NCBI RefSeq assembly: GCF_040117685.2
Contig: NZ_JBEDYP020000010.1
Span: forward strand, 124,001 to 188,000
Direction of reading: 5' to 3'
DNA from: Gracilimonas sp040117685
GTDB taxonomy: Bacteria; Bacteroidota; Rhodothermia; Balneolales; Balneolaceae
DNA: 64,000 bases
The notes below the pieces were generated by a model. The model worked only from the letters and a program-made list of their open reading frames with translations, was not told the origin of the DNA and did not search any database. Position 1 is the first letter of the stretch, and each line of letters begins with the position of its first letter. The position numbers and the translations under genes were made by a program. Of the stretch, positions 17,411 to 26,550 are shown one piece after another.

Positions 17411-18496
17411 GTGAGTAAGTCATTTGATTTTTGTGTACTCGGAGCCGGTTTAGCCGGGTTGTCTATTTCTAAACATCTAATCGATAATGGAGCCTCTGTT
17501 TGCTTAATTGATACCGGTGAAGTTGCCTCAGGAGCTTCGGGTACCCCTCTTGGATTGGTAAACCCGGCCACAGGCAGATGGGGTACCAAAAGCTGGAGAG
17601 CTGAAGAGTGCCATCAGGCTGTGTATGAAGATCTCAAGGAGATACAGGATCATACCCCGGTTCGTCTGTTTGACAAAACCGGCATCCTGCGTCCGGCTCA
17701 GGATGAAGAAATGGCGGAACGGATGTACGATAACTACCAGAAGAACGAATGGCCGGAAGATTGGTGCCACTGGCTAGATAAAAAAGAAGTGCATGACATC
17801 AACCCGGAACTGCATTGCGTGGAAGGCGGAATGTGGCTGCCCCACGGATTAACGGTAAACGTACCTACCTACCTTAAATCAAAAGCTGAATACCTTACTA
17901 ACCAAGGACTTCATATCAGGACAAATGCAGATTACTCTCTGAAGCAGGTTGCGGGCCATTATGAGCTTATCCTAAAAGATGGCGGGCCAGTAAATGCAAA
18001 TGCAGTAATAACGACAGCCGGACATCAAACCAAAGAATCCAAATACTGGGATTTCCTCCCCCTTCACGCCATAAAAGGACAGGTAGCTGTATTTGAATCT
18101 CCCCAGACCCGAAAGTTCGATTATTCAATTTCTGCACTCGGTTACATTGCTTCCATTTCTGATACCCGCTTTGTAGCCGGAAGTACCTACGAACATCACT
18201 TTGAAGATGTAGAACCTGATATTGAAGGACTGGACTATCTAACCGAAAGGCTTGGAGGGGTTTATCCTTCCCTATTCAAAGAAGCCAAACTGGTCGATCA
18301 GTGGGCGGGTGTCCGGGCATCCACACCAAATAAGAAGCCCGTTGTAGGTGCTCATCCGGAAATAGACAATATGTATGTTTTTGCCGGACTTGGATCAAAG
18401 GGATTGTTGTACAGTGCCTATCTCGGTAATGCTCTTTCTGAATATATACTGCATGGATCAGCTATCCCTAAAGAGGTTTCGGTGAACAGGGTTTGA
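17411..18496 (+). CDS. FAD-dependent oxidoreductase (DAO family)
   Basis: The protein has 361 residues and starts with GTG at 17411, giving the Rossmann motif FCVLGAGLAGLSISKHLIDNG immediately. Residues 40-60 carry GEVASGASGTPLGLVNPATG, the flavin-binding pattern of the DAO family (glycine oxidase, the C-terminal domain of MnmC). The C-terminus has WAGVRASTPNKKPVVGAHPE and FAGLGSKGLLYSAYLGNALSEYI, also typical. Likely reaction: oxidation of a secondary or primary amine. The MnmC-like oxidase step in tRNA wobble modification is one candidate, glycine oxidase another. It is third in the pncB-pncA operon, with no evident metabolic link. Its 3' end overlaps the convergent small gene by 39 bp. Confidence 0.85.
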   Translation: MSKSFDFCVLGAGLAGLSISKHLIDNGASVCLIDTGEVASGASGTPLGLVNPATGRWGTKSWRAEECHQAVYEDLKEIQDHTPVRLFDKTGILRPAQDEEMAERMYDNYQKNEWPEDWCHWLDKKEVHDINPELHCVEGGMWLPHGLTVNVPTYLKSKAEYLTNQGLHIRTNADYSLKQVAGHYELILKDGGPVNANAVITTAGHQTKESKYWDFLPLHAIKGQVAVFESPQTRKFDYSISALGYIASISDTRFVAGSTYEHHFEDVEPDIEGLDYLTERLGGVYPSLFKEAKLVDQWAGVRASTPNKKPVVGAHPEIDNMYVFAGLGSKGLLYSAYLGNALSEYILHGSAIPKEVSVNRV

Positions 18497-18811
18497 ATCT
18501 TTTTGTTTCCTGATTCGGCCTTTTTCATCAACCGTAATTGAACCGTACATATTTTGCTTGTTAAGCTGATCAATTTTCTTACGGATATACTTCATTTTCT
18601 TCGGCGCGTTCTTGTCCATAAAAATCTGCTTTACCTGAAGCCAGGCCGTCAGCTCATCTTCTTCTCTCCCATTCCACATTGCTGAAAACAATCGTTCCAG
18701 TTCATCTTTATAGGTGTCTTTTGAATATTTTCTGGCAAACCAAGCCATAGCATAGCTTAGCGGCAGGGCCAGTATAAAACCTATAATCTCATAAATAGCA
18801 AAGCTCGTCAT
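18458..18811 (-). CDS. Small single-pass membrane protein, unknown function
   Basis: This 117-residue protein has one N-terminal transmembrane helix (residues 6-26, FILALPLSYAMAWFA). A basic, helical cytoplasmic region follows (ELERLFSAMWNGREEDELTAWLQVKQIFMDKNAPKKMKYIRKKIDQLNKQ) with a short beta-like tail. No family was recognised. Its last 13 codons overlap the end of the convergent FAD oxidoreductase gene. The transmembrane-first layout and balanced composition favour a real gene. Confidence 0.5.
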   Translation of the reverse strand: MTSFAIYEIIGFILALPLSYAMAWFARKYSKDTYKDELERLFSAMWNGREEDELTAWLQVKQIFMDKNAPKKMKYIRKKIDQLNKQNMYGSITVDEKGRIRKQKDSNPVHRNLFRDS

Positions 18812-18873
18812 AGTGCCTGTTTAGTTTGGCATCCATAACGAGCTTTGTAAATATTTAATTCAGCAATAAAATT

Positions 18874-20379
18874 TTAGAACCGAAGCAGCAGTCCGCTCCA
18901 GGCTACACCGGCGGAAGACCCTGAGTTCTCAGAATTCGCCACGTTTGATACTCCCACAGTAAACTCAAGGAAGTTGAAATCAAGTCCAATTCCTGCCGAG
19001 TAGGCTGCTGATGAGTACCCACCCACCCGGGAGCCAACCCGAATCGGAATAAAACCTAATAATCGGTATTGGGCACCCAGACTGAGTACGCTTCGGTCTG
19101 AGTTTAGTCCATTGTTATTAAACCCAATTCCATAATCGAGTGCAAGCATCAGCTTACCCATCTCCAGCGAAGCTCCGAAGTTATACATAGAAGGCAGGTT
19201 ATAAGTAATGCCGTCCGTTTGTTCTGAGTTAAACTGTCCATACACGTCATTCTGCAAACTATCGGAAAGATTGTCAAAAAAGTTAGAAAACTCATCGTCA
19301 TCGCCCGCTCCCTGGTAGCTGAAGTCGCCGTCTGCGTAAATGCTGGAAGGGTCCTGATCGTAGGTAAGTTTACCCATATCCGTGATGGACATAGATACAC
19401 GAAGAGTTTTCTTCTTACGGACGAAAAGAGGAATCGGAACAGATGAAATATCCATTTCAACCGTAGCCCCAAGGTCAAGACCAAAACCGGTTGCCTGAGG
19501 TGAGCTCAGGTCGTTGGTTACATCCCCAAATTCAACGTAGTCGTCAAAGTTGGCATTGTTATCCTGGTTATAAGCTGTTTCGTAAGCCTGTAGTTGTCGG
19601 GAAAGCTCACCAATGGTTTGGAGGCTGTAATTAAATTCGTGGTTAATGGTGAAGTTTGAACCATTGGTACCATTATCAATTTGCAGGGTTGAGTTGAAAT
19701 CGAGATCGGCTGTATAAACACCATACAGGTATTTTGGCGCCGCTCCCACATACAACTTAATATCCTTGGCAAAGAACAGGTCCGGAATATTGATGAAGTT
19801 CAGCTCCCGGGCATAGCCTACCGAAATTTCAGCAAAAGCTACCGTGTTAGAACTGAAATTAACCGGGGTCGGACTGGAAAATTTATCCGAATCCAAACCG
19901 TAGGTCATCAGCTCGGCCATCCCCTTGTTAATGGCGAAATCTTCCGTGATACGCACTCTGGATGCCACACTGAATGCCTGATTTACACCGCGGTAGGAAA
20001 CACCTAATGGAGCCATACTGAAAGTAGCAGACAGCTCACGTTCGTTTGATGAACTTTCACCAAACCACTCATTAAGCATGTTGGTTCGGGTTTCACCGGC
20101 AATAAGCTGTCCGGTTGTCAGGTATTTGTTATAAACAGCGAGGTTAGCAAGACTTCCGCCGGCTTTCACTCCGAAGTTCATCAACCCAATTTGAGTTTTT
20201 GGACGGTGGATATCCAGCATGAGATTAGCCGGATTTATGAAGTTGGCATGAAAGCCATCCACATAAGCGGTTCCCCCGCTTCCCATAGCCAGCGACTGTG
20301 AGTTATAATGTCTTGACTGTGCAAATAACGAAGTAGATGCTACCCCGATGATTAGTGCTAAGAATAAACTTTTCTTCAT
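18874..20379 (-). CDS. DUF5723-type outer-membrane beta-barrel protein
   Basis: Start ATG 20379 (MKKSLFLALIIG) gives a clean signal peptide ending SLFAQ; an in-frame ATG nine codons upstream is less likely. The mature protein begins HYNSQSLAMGSGGTAYVDGFHANFINPANLML, the typical opening of DUF5723/PorV-like barrels. It continues as amphipathic strands with alternating aromatic residues and ends in a C-terminal aromatic (LLLRF), as outer-membrane barrels do. It follows the large lipoprotein gene by 28 bp on the same strand, and the two likely form an envelope pair. No transport substrate can be inferred. Confidence 0.75.
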   Translation of the reverse strand: MKKSLFLALIIGVASTSLFAQSRHYNSQSLAMGSGGTAYVDGFHANFINPANLMLDIHRPKTQIGLMNFGVKAGGSLANLAVYNKYLTTGQLIAGETRTNMLNEWFGESSSNERELSATFSMAPLGVSYRGVNQAFSVASRVRITEDFAINKGMAELMTYGLDSDKFSSPTPVNFSSNTVAFAEISVGYARELNFINIPDLFFAKDIKLYVGAAPKYLYGVYTADLDFNSTLQIDNGTNGSNFTINHEFNYSLQTIGELSRQLQAYETAYNQDNNANFDDYVEFGDVTNDLSSPQATGFGLDLGATVEMDISSVPIPLFVRKKKTLRVSMSITDMGKLTYDQDPSSIYADGDFSYQGAGDDDEFSNFFDNLSDSLQNDVYGQFNSEQTDGITYNLPSMYNFGASLEMGKLMLALDYGIGFNNNGLNSDRSVLSLGAQYRLLGFIPIRVGSRVGGYSSAAYSAGIGLDFNFLEFTVGVSNVANSENSGSSAGVAWSGLLLRF

Positions 20380-20407
20380 GATGTTGTTATATAGCCTGAT
20401 ATTCATC

Positions 20408-22723
20408 TTAGTTCACCTCCGATTCGATGGTTAATTCTGCACGAACCGATAAAGTGATAAAGTCGGTAGTTCGTATTTTTACGTCCTGATTATTCGTTGT
20501 TTGTAATGATGCCGATACTTCCAAAAACCTGGTCTTATACAGCTGATCAAGCTGATCGCCCGACAGGGCAATCTCAATGGTTCCGCTGGTCGGGTTGTCA
20601 TGATCTGCAAAGCGGTCAGCACCAATTTGTGCAGCCTGTAATGTGATTTCATCCAGCTGTACCGATACCGGAGACAGTTCGTTCTGCAGAGAATCCAGGA
20701 AGGTTACCACAAGGTCAACACCCATCGGGAAACCGTTCTCATAATCGATGGCTATGATTCCCTCGGTAATGGACTGGTCGTCTCCGTTCTCGGGAGAAGG
20801 CACACCACTCATATCCTGCTCAACCGTATCGGTATAAGTTATTGGCTGAGTGGTTGAAAGCCTCAGAGGAATATCAACACTGATTTTGGGATCAAAGTTA
20901 AGCGGGTCGATTATAGTGGCCGTGTTCTCATCTTCATTTACAACTGCTTTTCCGATAAATCGAATTTCAGAAGGCAGGTTATTCAGGAAATCGTCCACAT
21001 TGGTGTTGGTTCGATCGAATTGAATAGAGGCATTGATGTTATCTCCGTTCAAGTTATCAGCCAGGGAGAACTTGATCATTTCATCTGCACTCAGGGGATC
21101 GCCTGCATCTTTTAATAAGCCTGAAATCGGGTCGGTTTGATCTACCGAATAATCCGTTCCGGTTCCCCTCAGGTACACCTGCTCTCCGTCACCGTTAATG
21201 CCTACAAAAGCACCGTAAATCGTGGTTGGCACACTGATGTTGGTTTCATAGTTAATGGACAAAATCGGGTTTGTGAAATTGATATCGCTTAGCTGAGATG
21301 ACAGGTCATTCAATCCGTCAATCTCGGTGATTTCAGCCTCATTGTCGTTGAATAACGCGAGATCATCATCAAAGTCAGCAGGGTCGTCATCATTTAAAAG
21401 AACCGTTTGCTGCTTGATTATTCCGGTAGCCCGCTCAATCTCCAATCCTGAGATATTCACAGAAGCAGCCACAGATTGTGTTTCATTAATCACACGGATC
21501 TGATCTCCCTGTGGAGCATTTTTAGTATTCTCGGTAGCGGCGTCAATTGTGAAGGTAACCTCGTTGTTAGTTGCATATACTTCACATTCAGCCAATGGCA
21601 CAATAACCTGATTAGAGCTGCCTGATCTGGATATCTCGGTACCGTTAGCCTGTGTATATGAAATCACCAATGGATCCACGCTTGTGATTTCAGGAATGTT
21701 CGTGGCTACCGAAGCCGGGCAGTTTTGAATATCCGCAAAGTTGATGGTTACATCTATGGAAAAGTCCAGATCATTCTGGATTGGGGCAATATCTATCTCC
21801 CCTGCTTTCATACGGATGAAGTGGCTGGGCTGAGTAAATTCAAATTCATCTGCACTGAAACTTGCTGTGCTGGAAGTTGAAAAGTCCTGTTCATCAAGAG
21901 CTGCCTGTACTTGGGAAGCAACCAGATTGTTGCCATTCACAGAGTTAACAACCAGTTCCTGTGGGTTATTCGGGAAATTGAAATTATCCCATGATACTAC
22001 AATCTCAACTCCAAGATTACGCAGCTGGTCACCATCAGAAAAAGTAATGGAGGCGGTTTGGGTGGTGCCATCCGTCAGCTGATTTCCGTTGCCAGCACTG
22101 AAAGTAGCCGCATTGCCAATAGGTGCATTATTTGTTGTGTCAATTACCTGAATGGTGGCAGTCTGGAAATCGAACCCCAGGTTATTCGTCAGCTGAACAT
22201 CTAAAGCACCACTTTTAATCGTAGCACTGCTGAAGAAATCAGTATTGGCACCAATACCGATGCGAACCGGTGAAGCTGCATTACTACCGGCTGGAATAGG
22301 CGTTCCGGCTGGCACAAAATTTGGATTCTGTCCGGTTACTTCTTCAATATTTGCCGACCCAAGATCGCCTGATCCTGATGAGAAATCGGTAATCTCAATT
22401 TCACCCACAGCCGCATCAAAGGATGTTGGGTCCACGTCAATTACAGGGATGGCATCATTCAATTCGCCAAAATTGAAATCCTGCTCTTTGGAAATAGTGA
22501 TGAAGTCGTCGCCGTCTATAGTAAACAACGAATCGAAGTCTGAGCCTGTCGTGTCAATCATCACAGACATCGTAGAGTCTCCCATGAATTGAAACGTCTT
22601 ATTGTACATCACAGGAGCTTCAACTTTGTGGGAAGTTCTGAAATCAGGTGATTTCGGAAGTTCACACCCTGTAAAAGCCACACCAAGTGCTATACACGCT
22701 AAAATGTGTTTTTTAATCTGCAT
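20408..22723 (-). CDS. Large beta-rich surface or periplasmic lipoprotein
   Basis: The 771-residue lipoprotein has lipobox FTGC (Cys20). The rest is acidic and rich in Asp, Asn, Ser and Thr, with many short beta strands and no visible catalytic motif. Its segments resemble stacked Ig-like or jelly-roll modules (for example VRIGIGANTDFFSSATIKSGALDVQLTN, IEITDFSSGSG, VDIPLRLSTTQPITYTDTVEQD). It probably sits in the outer membrane next to the downstream barrel protein encoded in the same operon. The family is not known to me; binding or structural roles are inference. Confidence 0.65.
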   Translation of the reverse strand: MQIKKHILACIALGVAFTGCELPKSPDFRTSHKVEAPVMYNKTFQFMGDSTMSVMIDTTGSDFDSLFTIDGDDFITISKEQDFNFGELNDAIPVIDVDPTSFDAAVGEIEITDFSSGSGDLGSANIEEVTGQNPNFVPAGTPIPAGSNAASPVRIGIGANTDFFSSATIKSGALDVQLTNNLGFDFQTATIQVIDTTNNAPIGNAATFSAGNGNQLTDGTTQTASITFSDGDQLRNLGVEIVVSWDNFNFPNNPQELVVNSVNGNNLVASQVQAALDEQDFSTSSTASFSADEFEFTQPSHFIRMKAGEIDIAPIQNDLDFSIDVTINFADIQNCPASVATNIPEITSVDPLVISYTQANGTEISRSGSSNQVIVPLAECEVYATNNEVTFTIDAATENTKNAPQGDQIRVINETQSVAASVNISGLEIERATGIIKQQTVLLNDDDPADFDDDLALFNDNEAEITEIDGLNDLSSQLSDINFTNPILSINYETNISVPTTIYGAFVGINGDGEQVYLRGTGTDYSVDQTDPISGLLKDAGDPLSADEMIKFSLADNLNGDNINASIQFDRTNTNVDDFLNNLPSEIRFIGKAVVNEDENTATIIDPLNFDPKISVDIPLRLSTTQPITYTDTVEQDMSGVPSPENGDDQSITEGIIAIDYENGFPMGVDLVVTFLDSLQNELSPVSVQLDEITLQAAQIGADRFADHDNPTSGTIEIALSGDQLDQLYKTRFLEVSASLQTTNNQDVKIRTTDFITLSVRAELTIESEVN

Positions 22724-23062
22724 TACCGAGTAATTTGGTTTTGAATTTTATTTGGACCCGAAGAAAATACCTGAAGGTAGGTTCTACAGTATTCTAGTAT
22801 TCTATTTTACCTAAAGCTATCAAAGCCTTGTAAGTATAGAAAGTTAAAATTGATTTAACTAAGAAAAACACCTGAATATGTAGTGATATACTCCCACACC
22901 CTTGCATATCTAAGTTCCGGTGAAGTTATCGGTATTATTAAATTTTTGTTAACCACATAATTTCGCTGCCGAACTAATTTCTTTTGCCCCTCACAATTCT
23001 CACTACAATTCGGTATTTTTGATGCTTCGTTTGAACGCAATTAATTAATTCAATTTTTATAG
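22724..23062. promoter_or_regulatory. Divergent intergenic region upstream of lysS
   Basis: This 339-bp AT-rich gap lies between the divergent lipoprotein gene and lysS. A TATTTTTG box near 23012-23019 matches the Bacteroidota -7 element TAnnTTTG, but no TTTG sits at the expected spacing, so it is only a weak promoter candidate for lysS. No gene or RNA was recognised. Confidence 0.35.
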
Positions 23063-24610
23063 ATGTCTGACCAGGAATTATCCCTCTCCGAACAAGAAGA
23101 AATTCGCAGGGAAAAACTTCAGCAACTCCAGGATTTGGGAGTTAACCCCTACCCTCACTCTTTTGACGTTACCCACAATTCGAAACAGATTTTAGACAAC
23201 GAAGACCACTATCTGCGGGATGAAGAAAGCAACCCCGACTCCGAACAAGTGACGGTGGCCGGCCGGGTTATGACCCGCCGTATTATGGGGAAAGCTTCTT
23301 TCTTTAACCTGCAGGATGCCGAAGGTACCATCCAGGTTTACATCCGCCGGGACGATGTAGCCACGGAAGAGCTGGGCAACGACAACTATAATAAGGTGTT
23401 CAAGAAGCTGGTTGATATCGGGGATATTGTCGGTATCAAAGGATTCGTTTTTAAGACCGGAACCGGCGAGACGACTATCCACGCTGAAGAATTTCACTTT
23501 CTAACCAAAACCATTCGTCCAATTCCCACTCCCAAAGAAGAGGAGACAGAAGACGGAGAAACCATCGTCCACGATGCCTTCACGGATAAAGAGCAGCGCT
23601 ACCGCATGCGTTATGTGGATTTGATTGTAAACCCTGAAGTTCGTAAAACCTTCCAGCAGCGGACCCGAATGGTACAGATCATGCGGAACGTGATGAACGA
23701 GAAAGGATACCTGGAAGTGGAAACACCTATCCTTCAGCCTGTCTATGGGGGTGCTGCGGCCAAACCTTTCGTGACTCACCATAACGCCCTGGATATGGAC
23801 TTGTATCTCCGTATTGCCAACGAGCTTTACCTAAAGCGACTAATTGTAGGGGGATATGACGGCGTATATGAGTTTTCCAAAGATTTCCGAAATGAAGGCC
23901 TCTCCCGCTTCCACAATCCGGAATTTACCCAGGTTGAGCTCTATGTAGCCTATAAAGACTACAACTGGATGATGGAATTCACTGAGAAGATGCTGGAAAA
24001 AGTAGCCATCGAGCTGCACGGATCTACCAAAGTTCAGGTCGGCGAAAACGAAATTGATTTCAAAGCACCCTGGCCACGGGTTCCGTTATTTGAAGCCATT
24101 GAAAAAGAAACCGGGCATGACCTGTACGGCAAAGACCTGGATGAGCTGAAGGCAGTTGCCAAAGAACTGCATATCGAAATGGACGAATCGTTCGGTGCCG
24201 GTAAAATCATTGATGAGATTTTCGGTGAATATGTGGAAGGAAAACTGATTCAGCCAACATTTATCACCGACTATCCGTTGGAGATGAGTCCGCTTACTAA
24301 AAAGCACAGGTCCAAAGATGGATTGGTGGAGCGGTTTGAAGCCATCTGTAACGGAAAAGAAATTGCCAATGCCTACACCGAGCTTAACGACCCTATCGAC
24401 CAGCGGGAACGACTGGAAGAGCAGGCTAAGCTGCGTGCCGGCGGAGATGATGAAGCCATGACCATCGACGACGACTTCATTCGTGCCCTCGAATACGGCA
24501 TGCCTCCTACTGCAGGAATAGGAATTGGTATCGACCGTTTGGCGATGATAATGACCAACTCAGAATCCATCCGCGACGTACTGTTTTTCCCTCAGATGAA
24601 ACCGGAATAG
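23063..24610 (+). CDS. lysS: Lysyl-tRNA synthetase, class II
   Basis: LysS charges tRNA-Lys with lysine using ATP. The 515-residue length is as expected. An N-terminal OB-fold anticodon-binding domain spans about residues 50-180 (VTVAGRVMTRRIMGKASFFNLQDAEGTIQVYI). The class II catalytic domain follows: motif 1 near 208-240 (RTRMVQIMRNVMNEKGYLEVETPILQP), motif 2 FRNEGLSRFHNPEFTQVE near 273 and motif 3 GIGIGIDRLAMIM near 490. All signature arginines are present. It is monocistronic; the next gene is 115 bp away across an inverted repeat. Confidence 0.97.
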   Translation: MSDQELSLSEQEEIRREKLQQLQDLGVNPYPHSFDVTHNSKQILDNEDHYLRDEESNPDSEQVTVAGRVMTRRIMGKASFFNLQDAEGTIQVYIRRDDVATEELGNDNYNKVFKKLVDIGDIVGIKGFVFKTGTGETTIHAEEFHFLTKTIRPIPTPKEEETEDGETIVHDAFTDKEQRYRMRYVDLIVNPEVRKTFQQRTRMVQIMRNVMNEKGYLEVETPILQPVYGGAAAKPFVTHHNALDMDLYLRIANELYLKRLIVGGYDGVYEFSKDFRNEGLSRFHNPEFTQVELYVAYKDYNWMMEFTEKMLEKVAIELHGSTKVQVGENEIDFKAPWPRVPLFEAIEKETGHDLYGKDLDELKAVAKELHIEMDESFGAGKIIDEIFGEYVEGKLIQPTFITDYPLEMSPLTKKHRSKDGLVERFEAICNGKEIANAYTELNDPIDQRERLEEQAKLRAGGDDEAMTIDDDFIRALEYGMPPTAGIGIGIDRLAMIMTNSESIRDVLFFPQMKPE

Positions 24611-24724
24611 TTGTTCGTTAATGGTATATTCGTTATTCGAAAATCGGTTAACAACCCCCATATTAGCGAAGGTAACTTTAGCAGATTCACTTACTAACCA
24701 TTAACGAATAACTAATAACGAACA
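24611..24724. repeat. Inverted ATTAACGAA repeat between lysS and permease gene
   Basis: The 114-bp gap is mostly an imperfect inverted repeat. GTTCGTTAATGG at 24613-24624 pairs with CCATTAACGAA at 24698-24708, with extra TAACGAAC at 24716-24723 and ATTCG copies inside. The same AATAACG/ATTAACGAAC motif family occurs near 3102, 4483 and 5944. It could act as a terminator or mRNA-stability element, but there is no U tract. Confidence 0.45.
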
Positions 24725-24725
24725 C

Positions 24726-25952
24726 ATGAAATTTGAGTGGTACCTGGCGCTTCGGTATTTCAAAGGCTCGCGAAAAAGTTCGGGGTTTCTGTCGTTCATT
24801 AAGTATATGTCTATTACCGGTATTGCTGTAGGCTCGGCCGGATTGCTTATCGCTCTTTCCATTGTTCATGGGTTTAAATCTACGATTAACGGAAAGATTA
24901 TGGATTTTGCCCCGCATATTACGGTGACTACCTTCACCGATCGACCCATTGAGCGGGTGGATACCGTTTTTGCTCATCTCGACCGTTACCCGGAAATCAA
25001 GAGCAAACAGGTTATCATTCAGGGGCAGGTGATGATCCAAACCCGTGATGCCGTTACCGGAACCACCCTCAAAGGTGTGGATCTGGACAAACCCTCGTTT
25101 GGTGTCGGCAAATACATTTCAGAAGGAACGTACAGTCTGGGGCGCGATTCCACCGGTATGCCCGGTATCGTATTGGGCGCTCAGATGGCTCAGGAATTAC
25201 AAGCCGAACTGGGATCGGTTATCACTGTATATACCATCGAAGGCATTCCTTCTTTAATCAACTCACCGGAGATCAAACAATTCAGGTTGACCGGAATTTA
25301 TGAAACCGGCATCGACCGTTTTGACAATGTTTTTGCAATGGTGAACCGCCCCCATGCCCAACAACTGTTCAAGTATCCACCGAATGTGGCAGACGGCATC
25401 GAACTTCGTCTGCAAGATGATGTGGATATCTTTCCCTTCAAAGAAAAGCTGAGCGAAAGCCTCACCTTCCCCTATTATAATGAAACCATTTATACCGTCT
25501 TCGGGAATATTTTTGCCTGGGTTGAACTGCAGGAAAATATGATTCCCCTCGTTATCAGTGGGATGATTATCGTAGCCGCATTTAACCTGATTGGTGCCAT
25601 CCTGATGATGGTACTTGAGCGAACCCGCGATATCGGCGTGCTGAAAACCATTGGTAGTAAATCGAAGATCATCCGTCGGGTGTTTCTGATGGAGGGACTG
25701 ATGGTGGCCGGTGTGGGATTGGTTATTGGGATTGGTGTATCTCTACTTTTCTGGTTCCTGCAGGCCAATTATCAAATCATCCCCCTTTCGCAGGAAAACT
25801 ACTACATGAGCTATGCCCCCGTGGAACCGCACCTGATGGATTTCCTGATCACGGCCGTGGTTACCCTGCTACTATCTGCCATCGCTTCCTGGTTCCCTGC
25901 CCGCGTGGCAGCCAATACCGATCCGGTTAAAGTGATTTCCTTCGGGAGGTAG
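24726..25952 (+). CDS. LolC/LolE-type ABC transporter permease
   Basis: The 408-residue protein has the MacB/FtsX architecture: one N-terminal helix (about residues 25-50, GIAVGSAGLLIALSIVHGF), a large periplasmic MacB-PCD domain (about 55-270), then three C-terminal helices (about 275-300, 325-350 and 370-395). The N-terminal segment FEWYLALRYFKGSRKSSGFLSFIKYMSITGIAVG is typical of LolC/E, which extract lipoproteins from the inner membrane for Lol transport. The C-terminal FtsX signature ILMMVLERTRDIGVLKTIGS is clear. No ATPase (LolD) gene is adjacent, so it must be encoded elsewhere. Confidence 0.88.
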   Translation: MKFEWYLALRYFKGSRKSSGFLSFIKYMSITGIAVGSAGLLIALSIVHGFKSTINGKIMDFAPHITVTTFTDRPIERVDTVFAHLDRYPEIKSKQVIIQGQVMIQTRDAVTGTTLKGVDLDKPSFGVGKYISEGTYSLGRDSTGMPGIVLGAQMAQELQAELGSVITVYTIEGIPSLINSPEIKQFRLTGIYETGIDRFDNVFAMVNRPHAQQLFKYPPNVADGIELRLQDDVDIFPFKEKLSESLTFPYYNETIYTVFGNIFAWVELQENMIPLVISGMIIVAAFNLIGAILMMVLERTRDIGVLKTIGSKSKIIRRVFLMEGLMVAGVGLVIGIGVSLLFWFLQANYQIIPLSQENYYMSYAPVEPHLMDFLITAVVTLLLSAIASWFPARVAANTDPVKVISFGR

Positions 25953-26056
25953 TGGTGATGTTGTTTTGGGCTAAAGTTTGGAATTTGTGCTATTTATAAA
26001 TCCCAAGCTCCAAATTCCAATGACCAATTATCTCCAAAGTTAGTATAAAGCCTATG

Positions 26057-26240
26057 CAGTCATTGCGTGGAGCCGATTAGGTAATCTCTCGTTTCAAAGC
26101 ATTTCGACGAAGCAATCTCCCTGACTATGGCAACCAAATTACTACACAATGTCATCACTGCGAAGGCAGGATTCCATTAACTCAATATCTGTTACCTAAA
26201 ACACTACAAGATTTCGGGCATTCGCCGCGAAATGACAATA
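26057..26240. repeat. Cluster of degenerate dispersed repeat relics
   Basis: Three recognisable fragments occur in a row. CATTGCGTGGAGCC (26060s) with GACGAAGCAATCTC (26107-26120) resembles the CATTGCGAGGAGCC...GACGAAGCAATC element common in many genomes. GTCATCACTGCGAAGGCAGG at 26151 resembles a GTCATTCCTGCGAAGGCAGG element. ATTTCGGGCATTCGCCGCGAAAT at about 26211 is an imperfect palindrome. All are degenerate. A related fragment in opposite orientation is at 59133-59159. Confidence 0.45.
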
Positions 26241-26289
26241 GATAGTATGTGCTTTAACTAAGGCAGAGTTGAAATACTATTAGCCTTAC

Positions 26290-26475
26290 TCAACCATTCC
26301 AACCTCTTTTGTTTTCTCCTTGGCAAGGAGAAAGACGCTTTGGAGGCATAGTTGTTTAGTTCACTATCTCCCCTCTGTTAAGCCCCGAAAAGTCTCCTCC
26401 TTGCGAACCTGTCCCGACTAGACTGTCGGTGAGGAGGAGATTTAGAGGAGGTCGAGGGTTGGGGCTATGAGTTGA
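26290..26475. repeat. Palindromic MITE-like repeat F2, copy a
   Basis: Outer arms AACCTCTTT and AGAGGAGGTCG enclose two internal hairpins: TTCTCCTTGGCAAGGAGAA at 26314-26332 and CTCCTCCTTGCG...GGTGAGGAGGAG at about 26393-26439. The second hairpin loop is expanded relative to the copy at 29764-29925. No open reading frame is inside. Confidence 0.6.
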
Positions 26476-26550
26476 TTAGCGTGTAGGATCTTCAGGGAGA
26501 AAGCTATGTGTCCTTGACATTATCCTTTTAAAGATGTTAGGTGACGCTTT

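Larger units (their letters stand above)
25953..26550. other. Repeat-rich intergenic region
   Basis: This 598-bp gap has no gene. Its first half is a patchwork of short intergenic-repeat relics (26057-26240). Its second half is palindromic repeat copy F2a (26290-26475). The region begins the accessory zone that extends to about 30000. Confidence 0.6.
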
